64,000 nt of DNA from Alphaproteobacteria bacterium (GCA_002727315.1 PBWR01000006.1:320094-384093); one strand, 5' to 3'; numbered from the stretch's first letter, positions 1-9,737 are shown. A program made the numbers and translations. Notes: generated by a model not told the origin, from the letters alone.

Positions 1-2
1 TG

Positions 3-71
3 GCCCTGATGCTGGCGCTGGTGGTGTACCGCCGCGTCGAGGATCTGCCGCCCTCGGCCGAGCGCGACTAG
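3..71 (+). CDS. C-terminal end of an unidentified protein (partial)
   Basis: An open frame enters from the left edge and stops at 69-71. Only 22 codons are visible. They start with a hydrophobic stretch (ALMLALVVY) and end in a charged tail (RRVEDLPPSAERD). This would fit the last membrane helix and cytoplasmic tail of a transporter or other membrane protein. It converges on the aldo/keto reductase gene only 2 bases away. There is too little sequence to name a family. Confidence 0.55.
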   Translation, partial: ALMLALVVYRRVEDLPPSAERD

Positions 72-73
72 GC

Positions 74-1087
74 TCAGGCGGAGTCGACGAACACCTTCTG
101 CATCTGCGGCGCGGGATAGCGGGTGCCCGCAGCGGCACCGATCGGCACCGCGTCGGAAATCGCCGCCAGCTCGTCTGCCGACAATTCGACACCGACGGAC
201 CCGATATTCTCGTCCAGGCGCGATTCGCGCTTGGTCCCCGGGATCGCCACGAGGTCGTCGCCCTGCCCCAGCAACCACGCCAGGACCAGCTGCGCCGGCG
301 TGCAGTTCTTGTTGGCCGCAAATTCCGCGATGCGCAGGCCCAGCTCGCGATTCTGCTGGAAGTTGTCCTTGTTGAAGCGCGGATGGCGATAGTGCGGGTC
401 GTCCTCCGGCACCATTTCCGCGTTGATGAAATTGTCGGTCAGCATGCCACGCCCGAGCGGCGAATAGGCCACGAAGCTGATGCCCAGCTCGCTTGTCGCT
501 GCCCTGATCTGCTCGGCCTCCTCGCGGAAGAGGACCGAGTATTCGCTCTGCACGGCCGCCAGCGGATGGGTCGCATGGGCCCGGCGGATGGTCTCGGGCT
601 TCGCCTCGCAAATCCCGATCGCCTTCACCTTGCCCTGCTCGACGAGTTTCGCCATTGCGCCGACCGTGTCCTCGATCGGCACTTCCTGGTCGACACGATG
701 CTGGTAGTAGAGGTCGATCACGTCGGTGCCGAGGCGCTGCAGGCTCTTCTCACAGGCCTCGATCACATATTCGGGGCGACCATCCACACCCATGCCGCCG
801 CCTTCGACCTGGGTCTGACCAAACTTGGTCGCCAGAACCACCTTGTCCCGATATCCGTCGCTCAGCGCCCGCGCGAGCACCTCTTCATTGTGGCCCCAGC
901 CATACATGTCCGAGGAGTCCAGGAAATCGATGCCCGTGTCGATCGCGTGATGCACGAACTTGACGGTCTCGTCGTCATCCGCCGCGCCATACACACCGGA
1001 AAAGGACATGCAGCCCAATCCGACCGGCGCTACCATCAGGCCGCTTGAACCGAGCTCGCGTTTCTTCGAGCTGCGAATATCTGTCAT
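74..1087 (-). CDS. Aldo/keto reductase
   Basis: This is a cytosolic NADPH-dependent oxidoreductase of the AKR superfamily (337 aa, a full-length TIM barrel). The expected catalytic tetrad is visible as Asp57, Tyr62 (in DMYGWG), Lys88 and His130 (YYQHRVD). The C-terminal cofactor region contains IPGTKRESRLDENIG. It most resembles the YakC/AKR13-like bacterial group; the natural substrate (an aldehyde or ketone) cannot be read from sequence. The ATG at 1087 is preceded by a GGGGAG ribosome site 8 bases upstream. The gene is followed by the divergent end of an unrelated gene and looks monocistronic. Confidence 0.9.
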   Translation of the reverse strand: MTDIRSSKKRELGSSGLMVAPVGLGCMSFSGVYGAADDDETVKFVHHAIDTGIDFLDSSDMYGWGHNEEVLARALSDGYRDKVVLATKFGQTQVEGGGMGVDGRPEYVIEACEKSLQRLGTDVIDLYYQHRVDQEVPIEDTVGAMAKLVEQGKVKAIGICEAKPETIRRAHATHPLAAVQSEYSVLFREEAEQIRAATSELGISFVAYSPLGRGMLTDNFINAEMVPEDDPHYRHPRFNKDNFQQNRELGLRIAEFAANKNCTPAQLVLAWLLGQGDDLVAIPGTKRESRLDENIGSVGVELSADELAAISDAVPIGAAAGTRYPAPQMQKVFVDSA

Positions 1088-1209
1088 GGATTCAACTCCC
1101 CTGCCCGGCGCGGTTTTGGCCCGAATAAAATTTAACGGGCCGCCGCAGCGGCCGATTTGTTCCCAATCATCATAGCCTGCCGGAGGCCACGACGCGAGAC
1201 CGCCGCGCC

Positions 1210-2886
1210 TCAGGACTCGGGCCGCCAGGCCCGCGGCGTGATGCTCTCGATATCGGTCTTCACATCGATGATCGCGGGTCGGCTGCTGTCCAGCGCCTGG
1301 GCCAGCGCACCTTCGAAATCACCGGGCTTTTCGACCGTCAGGCCCAGCCCTCCCATAGATTCCGCGATCTTCGCGAAATCGGATTCCGGGAAGATCCAGA
1401 GATCGTCGGACCCCTTCGAGCGGCCGCCATAGATACCCTCGTTGATCCCCTGTTCCTGGTTCAGCGAATGGTTGTTGTTGACCACGGTCACGGTGTTGAT
1501 GCCGCAGCGCACCGCCGTTTCCATCTCGGTCAGATGGTACCACATGGCACCATCGCCGCCGAAGCAGATGACCGGACGGTCGGGCGCGGCGCACTTCGCA
1601 CCCATCGCGGCCGGGAAGGCCCAGCCAAGGGAGCCGGAGCAGCGGATATAGCTCTGCCGCGGGTCTTTGAGGTCGATCATCGTGCCGGTCCACACACCGG
1701 AATGACCTGTGTCGGACACCAGGATCGCATCGCCCGGCATATGCGTGCTCAGCTCGCGGCACAGGCGCTCGGTCCGGACCGGCACCGCGTCCGACGACAT
1801 CATCGGTTCGGCCTCCGCGTACCACGCGGCGGAGAGCTCCTGGACTTGCGACACCCAGGCATCCAGGTTCGGGCCGCCCTCGCAGGCCGCCAGCAGGGCC
1901 ACCAGGCCGGCGCGGGCATCGCACTGCATGGCCGCTGCCACCGGGTAGCTGCGGCCGAGCTCGCGCGGGTCGATGTCGATCTGCACAGTGCGTGCGCCGG
2001 GTGCAGGCACCGACCACTCGTTGGTCACCATGCCGCCGGCATTGCTGCCGATATAGATGACCAGATCGGCGTCGGACACGGCCCGGTTTGCACACCAGCG
2101 CGAATAGGCACCGACCACGCCGACCCCCAGCGGGTGGTCGTCGGGAAAGGTCTCCTTGCCGTTGAGCGATGTCGCAACCGGGATCGAATATTTCTCGGCG
2201 AATGCGACCAGTTCTTTGCCGGCACCCGAATGCTTCACCCCGCCGCCGGCCACGATGATGGGTTTCTTCGCCACGGTGATGGCCTTCGCCACGGTGGCAA
2301 CGCTGGCCGGTTCGGGCTCGGGCCGGAAGGGTGGCAATTGCGTGAACTGCTCCTCAACCAGCACCTCCAAATCCGCCTCCGCATCGATCACGTCCTGGCC
2401 GACGATGCCGTCGAAATCCAGGTGGACGGGTGCCGGTGCGCCCGACACGGATTCGCGGAAGGCCTGGCGCAGCGCCAGCGGCAGCTGATCGATATGGGTG
2501 ACGGCGTTGGAGTATTTCGTAACCGCCGAGAACGGCCCGACGTGATCGACTTCCTGATAGGCATGACGCTGCTGGTGGGCCTGGGGCCGTCTGCCGGTCA
2601 TGGCGATCACCGGCGAACCAGCAAGATAGGGATCCTGCAGCCCAGCCGCGAGATTCGCGGCCCCGACCGCCTGGGCCATACAGACACCCGGGCGTCCCGA
2701 CACACGCGCATAACCATCGGCCATATAGGCGGCCGGTTTCTCGCCATGCACCATGATCCGGCGCATGCCGAGTTCCTCGATCTCTTTCAGCGCCCGAATC
2801 CCGAAGACCGGCATAAAGAACACATGTGTGGTGCCGTACCCTTTCAAGGTCTCGGCGATGAAGCGTCCCCCGCTCATCTTGGCCAT
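1210..2886 (-). CDS. Thiamine-diphosphate-dependent enzyme, acetolactate-synthase-like
   Basis: At 558 aa the protein has the three-domain pyruvate-oxidase/acetolactate-synthase architecture. The N-terminal pyrimidine-binding domain carries the catalytic Glu49 in VHGEKPAAYMADG. A central Rossmann-like domain lies at about 190-340. The C-terminal PP-binding domain has GDG at 444-446 and NN at 470-471, the classic GDG-X25-NN ThDP/Mg site. It is not clearly IlvB: it stands alone without an ilvH-type regulatory subunit, so a catabolic role (a 2-oxo acid decarboxylase, oxalyl-CoA-decarboxylase-like or benzaldehyde-lyase-like enzyme) is equally possible. The ATG at 2886 follows an AGGGAG ribosome site. 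A dyad at 3026-3058 upstream could be its operator. Confidence 0.85.
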   Translation of the reverse strand: MAKMSGGRFIAETLKGYGTTHVFFMPVFGIRALKEIEELGMRRIMVHGEKPAAYMADGYARVSGRPGVCMAQAVGAANLAAGLQDPYLAGSPVIAMTGRRPQAHQQRHAYQEVDHVGPFSAVTKYSNAVTHIDQLPLALRQAFRESVSGAPAPVHLDFDGIVGQDVIDAEADLEVLVEEQFTQLPPFRPEPEPASVATVAKAITVAKKPIIVAGGGVKHSGAGKELVAFAEKYSIPVATSLNGKETFPDDHPLGVGVVGAYSRWCANRAVSDADLVIYIGSNAGGMVTNEWSVPAPGARTVQIDIDPRELGRSYPVAAAMQCDARAGLVALLAACEGGPNLDAWVSQVQELSAAWYAEAEPMMSSDAVPVRTERLCRELSTHMPGDAILVSDTGHSGVWTGTMIDLKDPRQSYIRCSGSLGWAFPAAMGAKCAAPDRPVICFGGDGAMWYHLTEMETAVRCGINTVTVVNNNHSLNQEQGINEGIYGGRSKGSDDLWIFPESDFAKIAESMGGLGLTVEKPGDFEGALAQALDSSRPAIIDVKTDIESITPRAWRPES

Positions 2887-3140
2887 GTCGTTTCTCCCTG
2901 TTGTTCACAAAGCCACCGGCTGACCCGGCGTGCCGAACTCTTGTCTGGCGTTACGTCCACCCCGAATTACAGGCACCGAACACGCGCACCGCGTTACCGT
3001 TTGCGAGACGAACGGTATCCAAATCGAATGAACTAAACTTTTCATAGATTTCATTCGGTGATTCTGCCGGGTAGAGGGAACGAGCGCAACACGCACGCCA
3101 TGCTGGTTTCTGGCATACATCCCCAAATCCCGGGAGGCGC
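2887..3140. other. Intergenic region upstream of the ThDP enzyme gene
   Basis: No coding sequence can be supported here. The stretch is less GC-rich than its surroundings and holds a perfect 8-bp inverted repeat at 3026-3058, so it probably carries the promoter of the minus-strand ThDP enzyme gene. It ends where the similarity of the broken FAH-family gene begins. Confidence 0.5.
3026..3058. repeat. Inverted repeat CGAATGAA-N17-TTCATTCG, operator-like
   Basis: Two perfect 8-base arms at 3026-3033 and 3051-3058 are separated by 17 bases of AT-rich sequence. The dyad lies about 140-170 bases upstream of the ThDP enzyme start. Its arm length and spacing would suit a dimeric repressor, but no regulator gene is adjacent, so the binding protein is unknown. 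Confidence 0.4.
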
Positions 3141-3538
3141 GACGATGCGCCCGCGCCCATCTTCGCGGTCACCGCCGGCAACGACCTGACCAAGCGAAGC
3201 TGGCAGGGATGCGATCTGCAATGGATGCGCGCCAGGGCGGTCGACGGATTCGGGCGGGTAGGACAGGCCATGGTGTCTGGTCTCGACCCCAACAACCTTC
3301 TTTTGACCACGCGCCTGAACGGTGAGGTGGTGCAACAAGAAAGCACGCAGAACATTATCCGTAAGTCGGCCAAGATCGTCAGCTATCTGAGCCGCACTTC
3401 ACACTCAATCCGGGCAACATGATTTTCATGAGCACCTCGGGCCGGACTTCGTCGCTCGATCAAGGCGTGATCGTCACGATCACGATCGAAGGCAACAGGA
3501 CACTTTCCAACAAGATCGTTTGCCCCGCCCGAAATTAG
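3141..3538 (+). pseudogene. Broken fumarylacetoacetate hydrolase (FAH) family gene, C-terminal part
   Basis: The plus strand encodes a recognisable C-terminal half of an FAH-family hydrolase. One frame reads NDLTKRSWQ, then AMVSGLDPNN, RLNGEVVQQ and AKIVSYLSR, up to about 3395. After that the similarity continues in a different frame (FTLNPGNMIFMSTSG, then TITIEGNRTLSNKIV) to a TAG at 3536-3538. Loss of one base between 3395 and 3396 explains the shift: restoring it gives SR-x-FTLNPG. The N-terminal half of the gene is missing, and the original frame now ends at TGA 3420. The copy is therefore doubly inactivated. An intact but clearly different FAH-family gene lies at 22138-23076. Confidence 0.8.
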
Positions 3539-3660
3539 AAAGAATCTGGGCACCCTCCCTTGCCCGCCGACCAATCCTTGCTAGGTTAACGGATGGCCCG
3601 TCACCCCCGAGAAGCCGGTTGGGCCATGCCTCATCAGTTCGAGCGTCGGGAAGTTTGAAA

Positions 3661-5988
3661 ATGGAAAAATTTGGTGTCGGACAGGGTGTGCGCCGCGAGG
3701 AAGATCCGCGGCTGCTGCGCGGTCACGGTCAGTATGTCAACGATGTCAGCCTCCCCGACCAGACCTACGCAATCATGTTGCGCTCGCCCTACGCGCATGC
3801 CGAGATTGCGTCGATCGACACCGCCGCCGCCGAGGCAGCACCCGGCGTCGTGGCTGTCTTCACCGGCGCGGATGTCGCGGCTGACAATCTGGGCGTTCCC
3901 GGCATGCCGGCCAAATGGAAACGGCCGGACGGCGATCCCATGGAGTACCGGCCCCAGCCACCGCTTGCAGTGGGTCGGGTCCGCTATGTGGGTGATCCGG
4001 TGGCCCTGATCGTCGCCGAAACCTTGCACCAGGCGCGTGATGCGGCCGAGCTGGTCAATGTGGATTATCAGGATCTGCCGTCGGTCACCGACACGGCGCA
4101 GACGGTCGAAGCCGACGCCCCCGTTATCTGGGGCGATTCCCCGGATAATATTTCTGGCCAGTTCCAGGCTGGCGACGCCGAGGCGACCGAGGCCGCGTTC
4201 GCGAACGCGGCGAAGATCGTCAGGCGCCGCTTCGTCATCAGCCGCGTGTTTGCCCAGTATATGGAGCCGCGCAGCGCCATCGGCGCCTACGATGAACATG
4301 AGGACCGCTACACGCTACACGCCGATGTGCAGTATCCCCATCGGGTCCGCCAGCTGCTGGCAGAGAAGATTTTCGGCATTCCCGAGCAGCAAATGCGCGT
4401 CGTGGCTCGCGACGTGGGCGGCGGCTTCGGCACCAAGGGGTGGCAGTATGCCGAGCACCGGCTGACACTGTGGGCCAGCCGCAAGATCGGCCGCCCGGTG
4501 AAATGGAACTGCGAGCGCAGCGAAGCGGTCCAGGCCGACGAGCATGGCCGCGACAATATCACCGAGGCTGAGCTTGCCTTCGATGCGGACAACAACGTCA
4601 TCGGGCTGCGGGTGAAGACTATTGCCAATATCGGCGCCTATCTGTCGGCCATCCGCAACCTGCTGTCCGTGTTCACCAATGTGGGCACGCTGATCGGCGT
4701 CTATGACATTCCCGCGGCCCACGTCACGGTGCACACGGTTCATTCCAACACCAATCCGACCGCGCCCTACCGTGGCGCCGGCCGGCCCGAGGCGACCTAT
4801 GTGATCGAGCGCATGTTCGACGAGGCCGCAAGCGAACTCGGCGTCGACCCCGCCGCACTGCGCAGCCAGAACATGATCGCGTCCGACACGATGCCGGTGA
4901 AGACCGCGCTGGGCCTGTCCTACGATTGCGGCGCCTTCACCGAGAACCAGAAAATGGCACTGGAGATGTCCGACTATGCCGACTTTGCGACGCGGCGGAC
5001 CGAAGCGGAATCGCGCGGAAAACTGCGCGGCATCGGCATCTCGAACCCCATCGAGCGGGCCGGGTCGCCATCCCCGGACTTCGCCGAGGTGCGGTTCAAC
5101 ACCGATGGCAGCGCGACAGTCTTGATGGGCACCAAGAGCCAGGGCCAGGGCCACGAGACCATGTACAAGCAGATCGTCGGCGAACGGCTCGGCCTAACTC
5201 CCAACATGGTTCGCGTCGTCGATGGCGACACCGACCGGGTCGCCTTCGGCATCGGCACGATGGGCTCACGCTCGACCGTGATCGGCGGTTCGGCCCTTTA
5301 CTATGCGTCGGAGAAGATCATCGACAAGGCGACGAGCATCGCCGCGCATCTGCTCGAGACCGACGATGCGGACCTGGTGTTCGAGAACGGCACCTTCACG
5401 GTCGCCGGCACAGACAAGTCGATCACGCTGGTGGAGGTGGCGAAGGCGTCGTTCCTGCCCGCCCGGCTGCCCGCGGGTGTCGAACCGGGACTGTACGAAA
5501 CCGCCACCTTCGCGCCCGAGGACGACACCTATCCCAACGGCAGCCATGTCTGTGAGGTGGAAATCGATCCGGATACGGGCGTGGTCGAGATGGTTGGATA
5601 CTGGGTCGTCGACGATGTCGGGGTGATGGTCAATCCAACCATCGTCAAGGGCCAGATCAACGGCGGCATCGCGCAAGGCCTCGGCCAGGTCCTGATGGAA
5701 CAGGTGGTCTACGACCGCGACAGCGGGCAGTTGCTCAGCGGTTCTTTCATGGATTACGCCATGCCCCGGGCCGACAATTTCTGCGACATCGAGATCGTCG
5801 GCAACGGTGTGCCCACCCAGCGCAACCCGCTGGGCGTGAAGGGCGCGGGTGAAGCAGGCACAGTCGGCGCGCTACCGGCCGTCATGAACGCGATCATGCA
5901 TGCGCTGCGCGACGTCGGCGTCGAACATCTCGACGTGCCGGCGTCCCCGGACCGGGTCTGGCGGGCGATCGAGGCCGCCCGCAGCTAG
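3661..5988 (+). CDS. Molybdenum hydroxylase large subunit (xanthine dehydrogenase/CoxL family, form II type)
   Basis: The 775-aa protein is a molybdopterin-binding subunit of the aldehyde-oxidase/xanthine-dehydrogenase/CO-dehydrogenase family. It opens with the typical GQGVRREEDPRLLRG box and contains DVGGGFGTKG. It has PYRGAGRPEA near residues 368-376; the AYRGAGR form marks the form II/OMP group rather than true CO dehydrogenase, which has AYxCSFR. GVKGAGEAGTVGA near the C-terminus carries the catalytic Glu. The open frame extends upstream to 3520, but ATG 3661 is chosen because family similarity begins there. Such enzymes normally need FAD (CoxM) and 2Fe-2S (CoxS) subunits; neither is adjacent. 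The substrate is unknown, probably an aromatic or heteroaromatic compound or an aldehyde. Confidence 0.88.
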   Translation: MEKFGVGQGVRREEDPRLLRGHGQYVNDVSLPDQTYAIMLRSPYAHAEIASIDTAAAEAAPGVVAVFTGADVAADNLGVPGMPAKWKRPDGDPMEYRPQPPLAVGRVRYVGDPVALIVAETLHQARDAAELVNVDYQDLPSVTDTAQTVEADAPVIWGDSPDNISGQFQAGDAEATEAAFANAAKIVRRRFVISRVFAQYMEPRSAIGAYDEHEDRYTLHADVQYPHRVRQLLAEKIFGIPEQQMRVVARDVGGGFGTKGWQYAEHRLTLWASRKIGRPVKWNCERSEAVQADEHGRDNITEAELAFDADNNVIGLRVKTIANIGAYLSAIRNLLSVFTNVGTLIGVYDIPAAHVTVHTVHSNTNPTAPYRGAGRPEATYVIERMFDEAASELGVDPAALRSQNMIASDTMPVKTALGLSYDCGAFTENQKMALEMSDYADFATRRTEAESRGKLRGIGISNPIERAGSPSPDFAEVRFNTDGSATVLMGTKSQGQGHETMYKQIVGERLGLTPNMVRVVDGDTDRVAFGIGTMGSRSTVIGGSALYYASEKIIDKATSIAAHLLETDDADLVFENGTFTVAGTDKSITLVEVAKASFLPARLPAGVEPGLYETATFAPEDDTYPNGSHVCEVEIDPDTGVVEMVGYWVVDDVGVMVNPTIVKGQINGGIAQGLGQVLMEQVVYDRDSGQLLSGSFMDYAMPRADNFCDIEIVGNGVPTQRNPLGVKGAGEAGTVGALPAVMNAIMHALRDVGVEHLDVPASPDRVWRAIEAARS

Positions 5989-6006
5989 GCGGCGCGGCCG
6001 GGCTGC

Positions 6007-6201
6007 CTAGCGGCGGCGGTACCAGGCGATACCTGCGACCACGCCGACGGCCAGCAGCACCAGCAGATGGTCGATCCCGAGGACGGGATGACCGGGTCCT
6101 ACAGCGTGTTCGACGCCGGTCACATGGGCCAGCGCGGGGGCAGCGGTCAGGAAGGCCGAAAGCCCGGTAACGGCAAAACCAAATCTGTACATTCTGATCA
6201 T
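6007..6201 (-). CDS. Short HupE/UreJ-like membrane protein
   Basis: This 64-aa product has a signal-peptide-like N-terminus (about residues 1-25, ending APALA). A His-containing segment follows, then HPVLGIDHLLVLLAVGVVAG, and the protein ends YRRR. HPxxGxDHLLxxLAVG is the signature of the first segment of HupE/UreJ proteins, which are predicted nickel permeases of about 190 aa with several helices. Here only one helix remains. It lies 24 bases downstream of ureG at the end of the urease operon, which fits an accessory role in nickel supply. It may be a genuine mini-HupE or a truncated gene; the reading frame is clean, so I leave it as a CDS. Confidence 0.6.
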   Translation of the reverse strand: MIRMYRFGFAVTGLSAFLTAAPALAHVTGVEHAVGPGHPVLGIDHLLVLLAVGVVAGIAWYRRR

Positions 6202-6225
6202 CCTGTCGGTTTTTCTGGTTGTGTC

Positions 6226-6861
6226 TTATCCGGCGGTAGCCGCGCCGGAAGATGTATCGTTGAAACCCCCGGCGGTCAAAATGAACCCGGCCACTTCATC
6301 CACACCGACCCCGGATTTCAAGTTGGTGAAGAGATAGGGCCGATCATCACGCATCTTGCGTGAATCCCTGTCCATCACGTCCAGGTCCGCGCCAACATGG
6401 GGGGCCAGATCGATTTTGTTGATCACGAGCAGGTCCGAGCGCGTGATTCCGGGGCCACCCTTCCGCGGGATCTTGTCACCCGCGGATACGTCGATGACGT
6501 AAATCGTGATGTCCGCGAGTTCCGGGGAGAAGGTCGCGGCCAGATTGTCACCCCCGGATTCAACCAGGACGATGTCCAGTGCCGGAAAAAGCGTTACCAT
6601 CTCGGCGATTGCCGCGAGATTGATGGATGCATCCTCGCGGATCGCGGTGTGCGGGCAACCGCCGGTCTCCACACCCTTGATGCGTTCCGGCGGCAGCGCC
6701 CCCGACCGGGTCAGGAACTGGGCGTCCTCTTCGGTGTAGATGTCATTGGTGATCGCCGCGATGTCGTGATCGTCGCGGAGCTTCTTGCACAGCGCATCCA
6801 TGAGCGCGGTCTTGCCGGTGCCGACCGGACCGCCGATGCCGACGCGGAAGGGTTTGGTCAT
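6226..6861 (-). CDS. ureG: Urease accessory GTPase UreG
   Basis: UreG is the GTPase that drives nickel delivery to apo-urease in complex with UreD/H and UreF (211 aa, full length). The P-loop [10 protein letters not shown] lies at residues 10-19. The metal-binding invariant CPH motif is seen in [13 protein letters not shown], the G3-like segment in [18 protein letters not shown], and the guanine-specificity motif in [13 protein letters not shown]. Its ATG overlaps the ureF stop by 4 bases (translational coupling), so it belongs to the ure operon. Confidence 0.97.
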   Translation of the reverse strand: MTKPFRVGIGGPVGTGKTALMDALCKKLRDDHDIAAITNDIYTEEDAQFLTRSGALPPERIKGVETGGCPHTAIREDASINLAAIAEMVTLFPALDIVLVESGGDNLAATFSPELADITIYVIDVSAGDKIPRKGGPGITRSDLLVINKIDLAPHVGADLDVMDRDSRKMRDDRPYLFTNLKSGVGVDEVAGFILTAGGFNDTSSGAATAG

Positions 6862-7565
6862 GATCGAAAGAGCCTCGTGTATTGGGTTTCGTGGATTGAT
6901 GACGCCCAGTCGACCATGAAGGCCGCAGAGCCGATATCTTCGGGCGCGCGGTCAAGCGCCACGCGGGCCGCCGCAACGATTTCCGGTTCCAGGGTCGCGA
7001 GCACATGCAGCCCGTCGCTCTGCCCCAGGGGGATCAACCGGACACCGGCAGAGACGATGTTTGCCGCGAACGCGTGGAGATAGGCTTCCAGGGCGGGTAA
7101 CAGCGCCACGTCATGGGCGGCGGCCACCGATCCGACCGCCACCGGATAGACGACCCGCCGGTCCAGGGCCTCGACGCGGTCACACACATGATCGATCGCA
7201 ATATGGGGCCAATGACGGGCCGCCGCGCTCAGGAATGCTGCCCCCTGCGCGGTGGTCTCCAGGCCCAGTTCGGAAGTTGCCTGCAAGGCATCGCCGCGCT
7301 CAAGCGCGCAGTCGAGCAGATCCGGGTCTTCGGCATCGATGGCGGTCCAGGCGGCCCGAAACAGGGCTGCATCGATCCGCCCGGACCCGGTGGCGATGAT
7401 CGTGCGGATCCAGGCCGCGAGCGTTTCGCGGTCGCTGACGAGCCCGTCCTCGACCGCAGCCTCAAGCCCGTGGGAATAGCTGAACGCGCCGACCGGGAAG
7501 GACGGCGACAGCCATGTCAAGAGCCGCTGCAGCTGGGTGCCGGAAATGCCGGTCTCAATGGTCAT
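6858..7565 (-). CDS. ureF: Urease accessory protein UreF
   Basis: UreF joins UreD and UreG in the urease activation complex and acts as the GTPase regulator. The all-helical 235-aa protein has the family N-terminal motif [21 protein letters not shown]. The frame is open upstream, but the start is set at the ATG at 7565 (MTIETG), which overlaps the ureE end by 11 bases; an earlier in-frame ATG at 7601 lies well inside ureE. It overlaps ureG by 4 bases at the other end. Confidence 0.95.
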   Translation of the reverse strand: MTIETGISGTQLQRLLTWLSPSFPVGAFSYSHGLEAAVEDGLVSDRETLAAWIRTIIATGSGRIDAALFRAAWTAIDAEDPDLLDCALERGDALQATSELGLETTAQGAAFLSAAARHWPHIAIDHVCDRVEALDRRVVYPVAVGSVAAAHDVALLPALEAYLHAFAANIVSAGVRLIPLGQSDGLHVLATLEPEIVAAARVALDRAPEDIGSAAFMVDWASSIHETQYTRLFRS

Positions 7566-8022
7566 GATGATGTCCACCCCCGCCACCTTCGGCATAGGCA
7601 CCCGGCTCCGGTGAGAACGGCGCCCGCTTGGCCTCGGTCTCCGCGCCCAGGCGGGACACCATGTCAGCGATCACATGGTCGGCCCGGATACGCAGCCCGC
7701 CATCGTCCAGAACCTGGATCGGAATGTGCCGGTTGCCGATATGCCAAGCGACGCGCGCGGTGGCTTGTAGGTCGCGACAACGCACATCGATCACATCCTC
7801 CTCGGCGGCACGCACCTGCACAATCCCGCCATCCTCGAGACGTAGCCCGTCGCCCTCGTTCATCCGGGCCACATCGGCCAGATCGAGCAGAAACTCACCG
7901 CCCCCGTCATCGATCAGGCGCAGGCGCCGGCGATGCCGGTCGTCAAAGGCCAGCGTCACGCTGGCGACCGCCTCACCTTCGGGCCATGACCCGGCCGGAA
8001 CGATTTCGGTTGCCCGCCGCAT
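7555..8022 (-). CDS. ureE: Urease accessory nickel chaperone UreE
   Basis: UreE binds nickel and hands it to the urease activation complex. The 155-aa protein has the N-terminal peptide-binding domain (RRRLRLIDDGGGEFLLDL) and a C-terminal metal-binding domain containing WHIGNRHIPIQ. It ends in a short His-rich tail ([10 protein letters not shown]), the usual extra nickel site in bacterial UreE. It begins 2 bases after the ureC stop and overlaps ureF. Confidence 0.96.
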   Translation of the reverse strand: MRRATEIVPAGSWPEGEAVASVTLAFDDRHRRRLRLIDDGGGEFLLDLADVARMNEGDGLRLEDGGIVQVRAAEEDVIDVRCRDLQATARVAWHIGNRHIPIQVLDDGGLRIRADHVIADMVSRLGAETEAKRAPFSPEPGAYAEGGGGGHHHDH

Positions 8023-8024
8023 GA

Positions 8025-9734
8025 TCAGAACAGGAAGTAGCGCTGTGCCATGGGAAGTTCCTCGGCCGGCTCACAGGTCAAGAGCTCACCGTCCGCATGG
8101 ACTTCGTAGGTCTCGGGATCGACTTCGATCACCGGGGTCTCGCCATTCAGGATCATGGTCTTCTTGGAGACCGACCGCGTGTCGCGCACCGGCAGCACCT
8201 CGCGCGACAGGCCGAGCTGCCCGCCGATATCTGCCGCGGCGGCCGCCGCTGAGACGAAGGTGACGGAACTGGACGTCTTAGAGGCGCCGAAGCTGCCGAA
8301 CATGGGACGATAGTGAACCGGCTGCGGTGTCGGGATCGAGGCGTTGGGATCACCCATCGCCGCACCGGCAATCGTCCCCGCCTTGACGATCAGGTCCGGT
8401 TTCACACCGAAGAACATGGGCTTCCAGAGCACCAGGTCGGCCAGCTTTCCGACCTCGACCGAGCCCACATGGTCGGCGATGCCGTGACACAGGGCGGGAT
8501 TGATCGTGTACTTGGCGATGTAGCGACGGACCCGGAAATTGTCATTCTCGCCGGTCTCGTCGGCCAACCGCCCGCGCTGTCGTTTCATCTTGTCCGCCGT
8601 CTGCCAGGTGCGGATCACCACCTCGCCGACCCGGCCCATGGCCTGGCTGTCGGACGCGATCATCGAGAAGGCCCCGAGATCGTGAAGGATATCCTCCGCC
8701 GCGATGGTCTCGCGGCGAATACGGCTCTCGGCGAAGGCCACATCTTCGGGAATGCGCGAGTCCAGATGGTGGCAGACCATCAGCATGTCGAGATGCTCGT
8801 CGACCGTGTTGACCGTGTAGGGCCGCGTCGGATTGGTCGAGGATGGCAGGACGTTCGCCTCACCGGCGAGACGGATGATGTCCGGCGCATGGCCGCCGCC
8901 CGCCCCCTCGGTGTGGAAGGCGTGAATCGTGCGCCCCTTGAAGGCCGCGATGGTGTTCTCGACGAAGCAGGATTCGTTGAGTGTATCGGTGTGGATCGCC
9001 ACCTGGATGTCCATCTCCTCGGCAACGGACAGGCAAGCATCGATGGCCGCCGGGGTTGTACCCCAGTCTTCGTGCAGCTTCAGCCCGATCGCCCCGCCAG
9101 CGACCTGCTCGATCAGCGCATCCGGTACCGTGGAGTTTCCCTTACCGAAGAAACCGAGATTGACCGGAAAGCCCTCCGCCGCCTGCAGCATGCGCGCGAG
9201 ATGCCAGGGGCCCGGCGTGCAGGTGGTGGCGTTGGTGCCTTCGGCGGGGCCGGTGCCTCCGCCGAGCATCGTGGTGACGCCGGAATACAGCGCTTCGTCG
9301 ATCTGCTGTGGGCTGATCCAGTGAATATGGGCATCGATGGCGCCGGCGGTGACGATCCGGCCCTCACCGGCGATTGCCTCGGTTCCCGGCCCGATCACAA
9401 TATCCACGCCGGGCTGGATATCGGGGTTGCCAGCCTTGCCGATTCCGACAATCCGGCCGTCGCGCACACCGATATCGGCCTTCACGATCCCCCAATGATC
9501 CACAATCAGTGCATTGGTGATGACCGTATCGACGGCACCCTGGGCCCGGGTCGCCTGGGACTGCCCCATACCGTCGCGGATCACCTTGCCGCCGCCGAAC
9601 TTTACCTCTTCGCCATAGATCGTGTGATCGCGCTCCACTTCGATCACCAGCTCGGTGTCGGCGAGCCGCACCCGGTCGCCGACCGTCGGGCCGAACATCG
9701 AGGCGTAGCTTGCACGGTTGATCGAATAGGCCAT
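8025..9734 (-). CDS. ureC: Urease alpha subunit UreC
   Basis: UreC is the catalytic subunit that hydrolyses urea to ammonia and carbamate in the cytosol. At 569 aa it is standard length. All nickel ligands are present: His136 and His138 (AHIHW), the carbamylated Lys219 (GLKLHEDWG), His248, His274 and Asp362 (ASDSQAMG). The catalytic His322 is in the [18 protein letters not shown] flap. It is preceded 3 bases upstream by ureB, with a GGGGAGGG ribosome site at the end of that gene. Separate ureA, ureB and ureC genes are the usual bacterial arrangement. Confidence 0.98.
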   Translation of the reverse strand: MAYSINRASYASMFGPTVGDRVRLADTELVIEVERDHTIYGEEVKFGGGKVIRDGMGQSQATRAQGAVDTVITNALIVDHWGIVKADIGVRDGRIVGIGKAGNPDIQPGVDIVIGPGTEAIAGEGRIVTAGAIDAHIHWISPQQIDEALYSGVTTMLGGGTGPAEGTNATTCTPGPWHLARMLQAAEGFPVNLGFFGKGNSTVPDALIEQVAGGAIGLKLHEDWGTTPAAIDACLSVAEEMDIQVAIHTDTLNESCFVENTIAAFKGRTIHAFHTEGAGGGHAPDIIRLAGEANVLPSSTNPTRPYTVNTVDEHLDMLMVCHHLDSRIPEDVAFAESRIRRETIAAEDILHDLGAFSMIASDSQAMGRVGEVVIRTWQTADKMKRQRGRLADETGENDNFRVRRYIAKYTINPALCHGIADHVGSVEVGKLADLVLWKPMFFGVKPDLIVKAGTIAGAAMGDPNASIPTPQPVHYRPMFGSFGASKTSSSVTFVSAAAAAADIGGQLGLSREVLPVRDTRSVSKKTMILNGETPVIEVDPETYEVHADGELLTCEPAEELPMAQRYFLF

Positions 9735-9737
9735 CGC

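Noticed and set aside
3520-3660. An extended N-terminus of the CoxL-type protein (47 extra codons)
   Set aside because: It overlaps the end of the FAH pseudogene and shows no family similarity. The conserved opening starts at ATG 3661.
3661-5988. True carbon monoxide dehydrogenase (form I CoxL)
   Set aside because: The active-site loop is PYRGAGR, not AYxCSFR, and coxM, coxS and cox accessory genes are absent.
6202-6225. Terminator after ureG
   Set aside because: The 24-base gap contains no convincing stem-loop or T-run.
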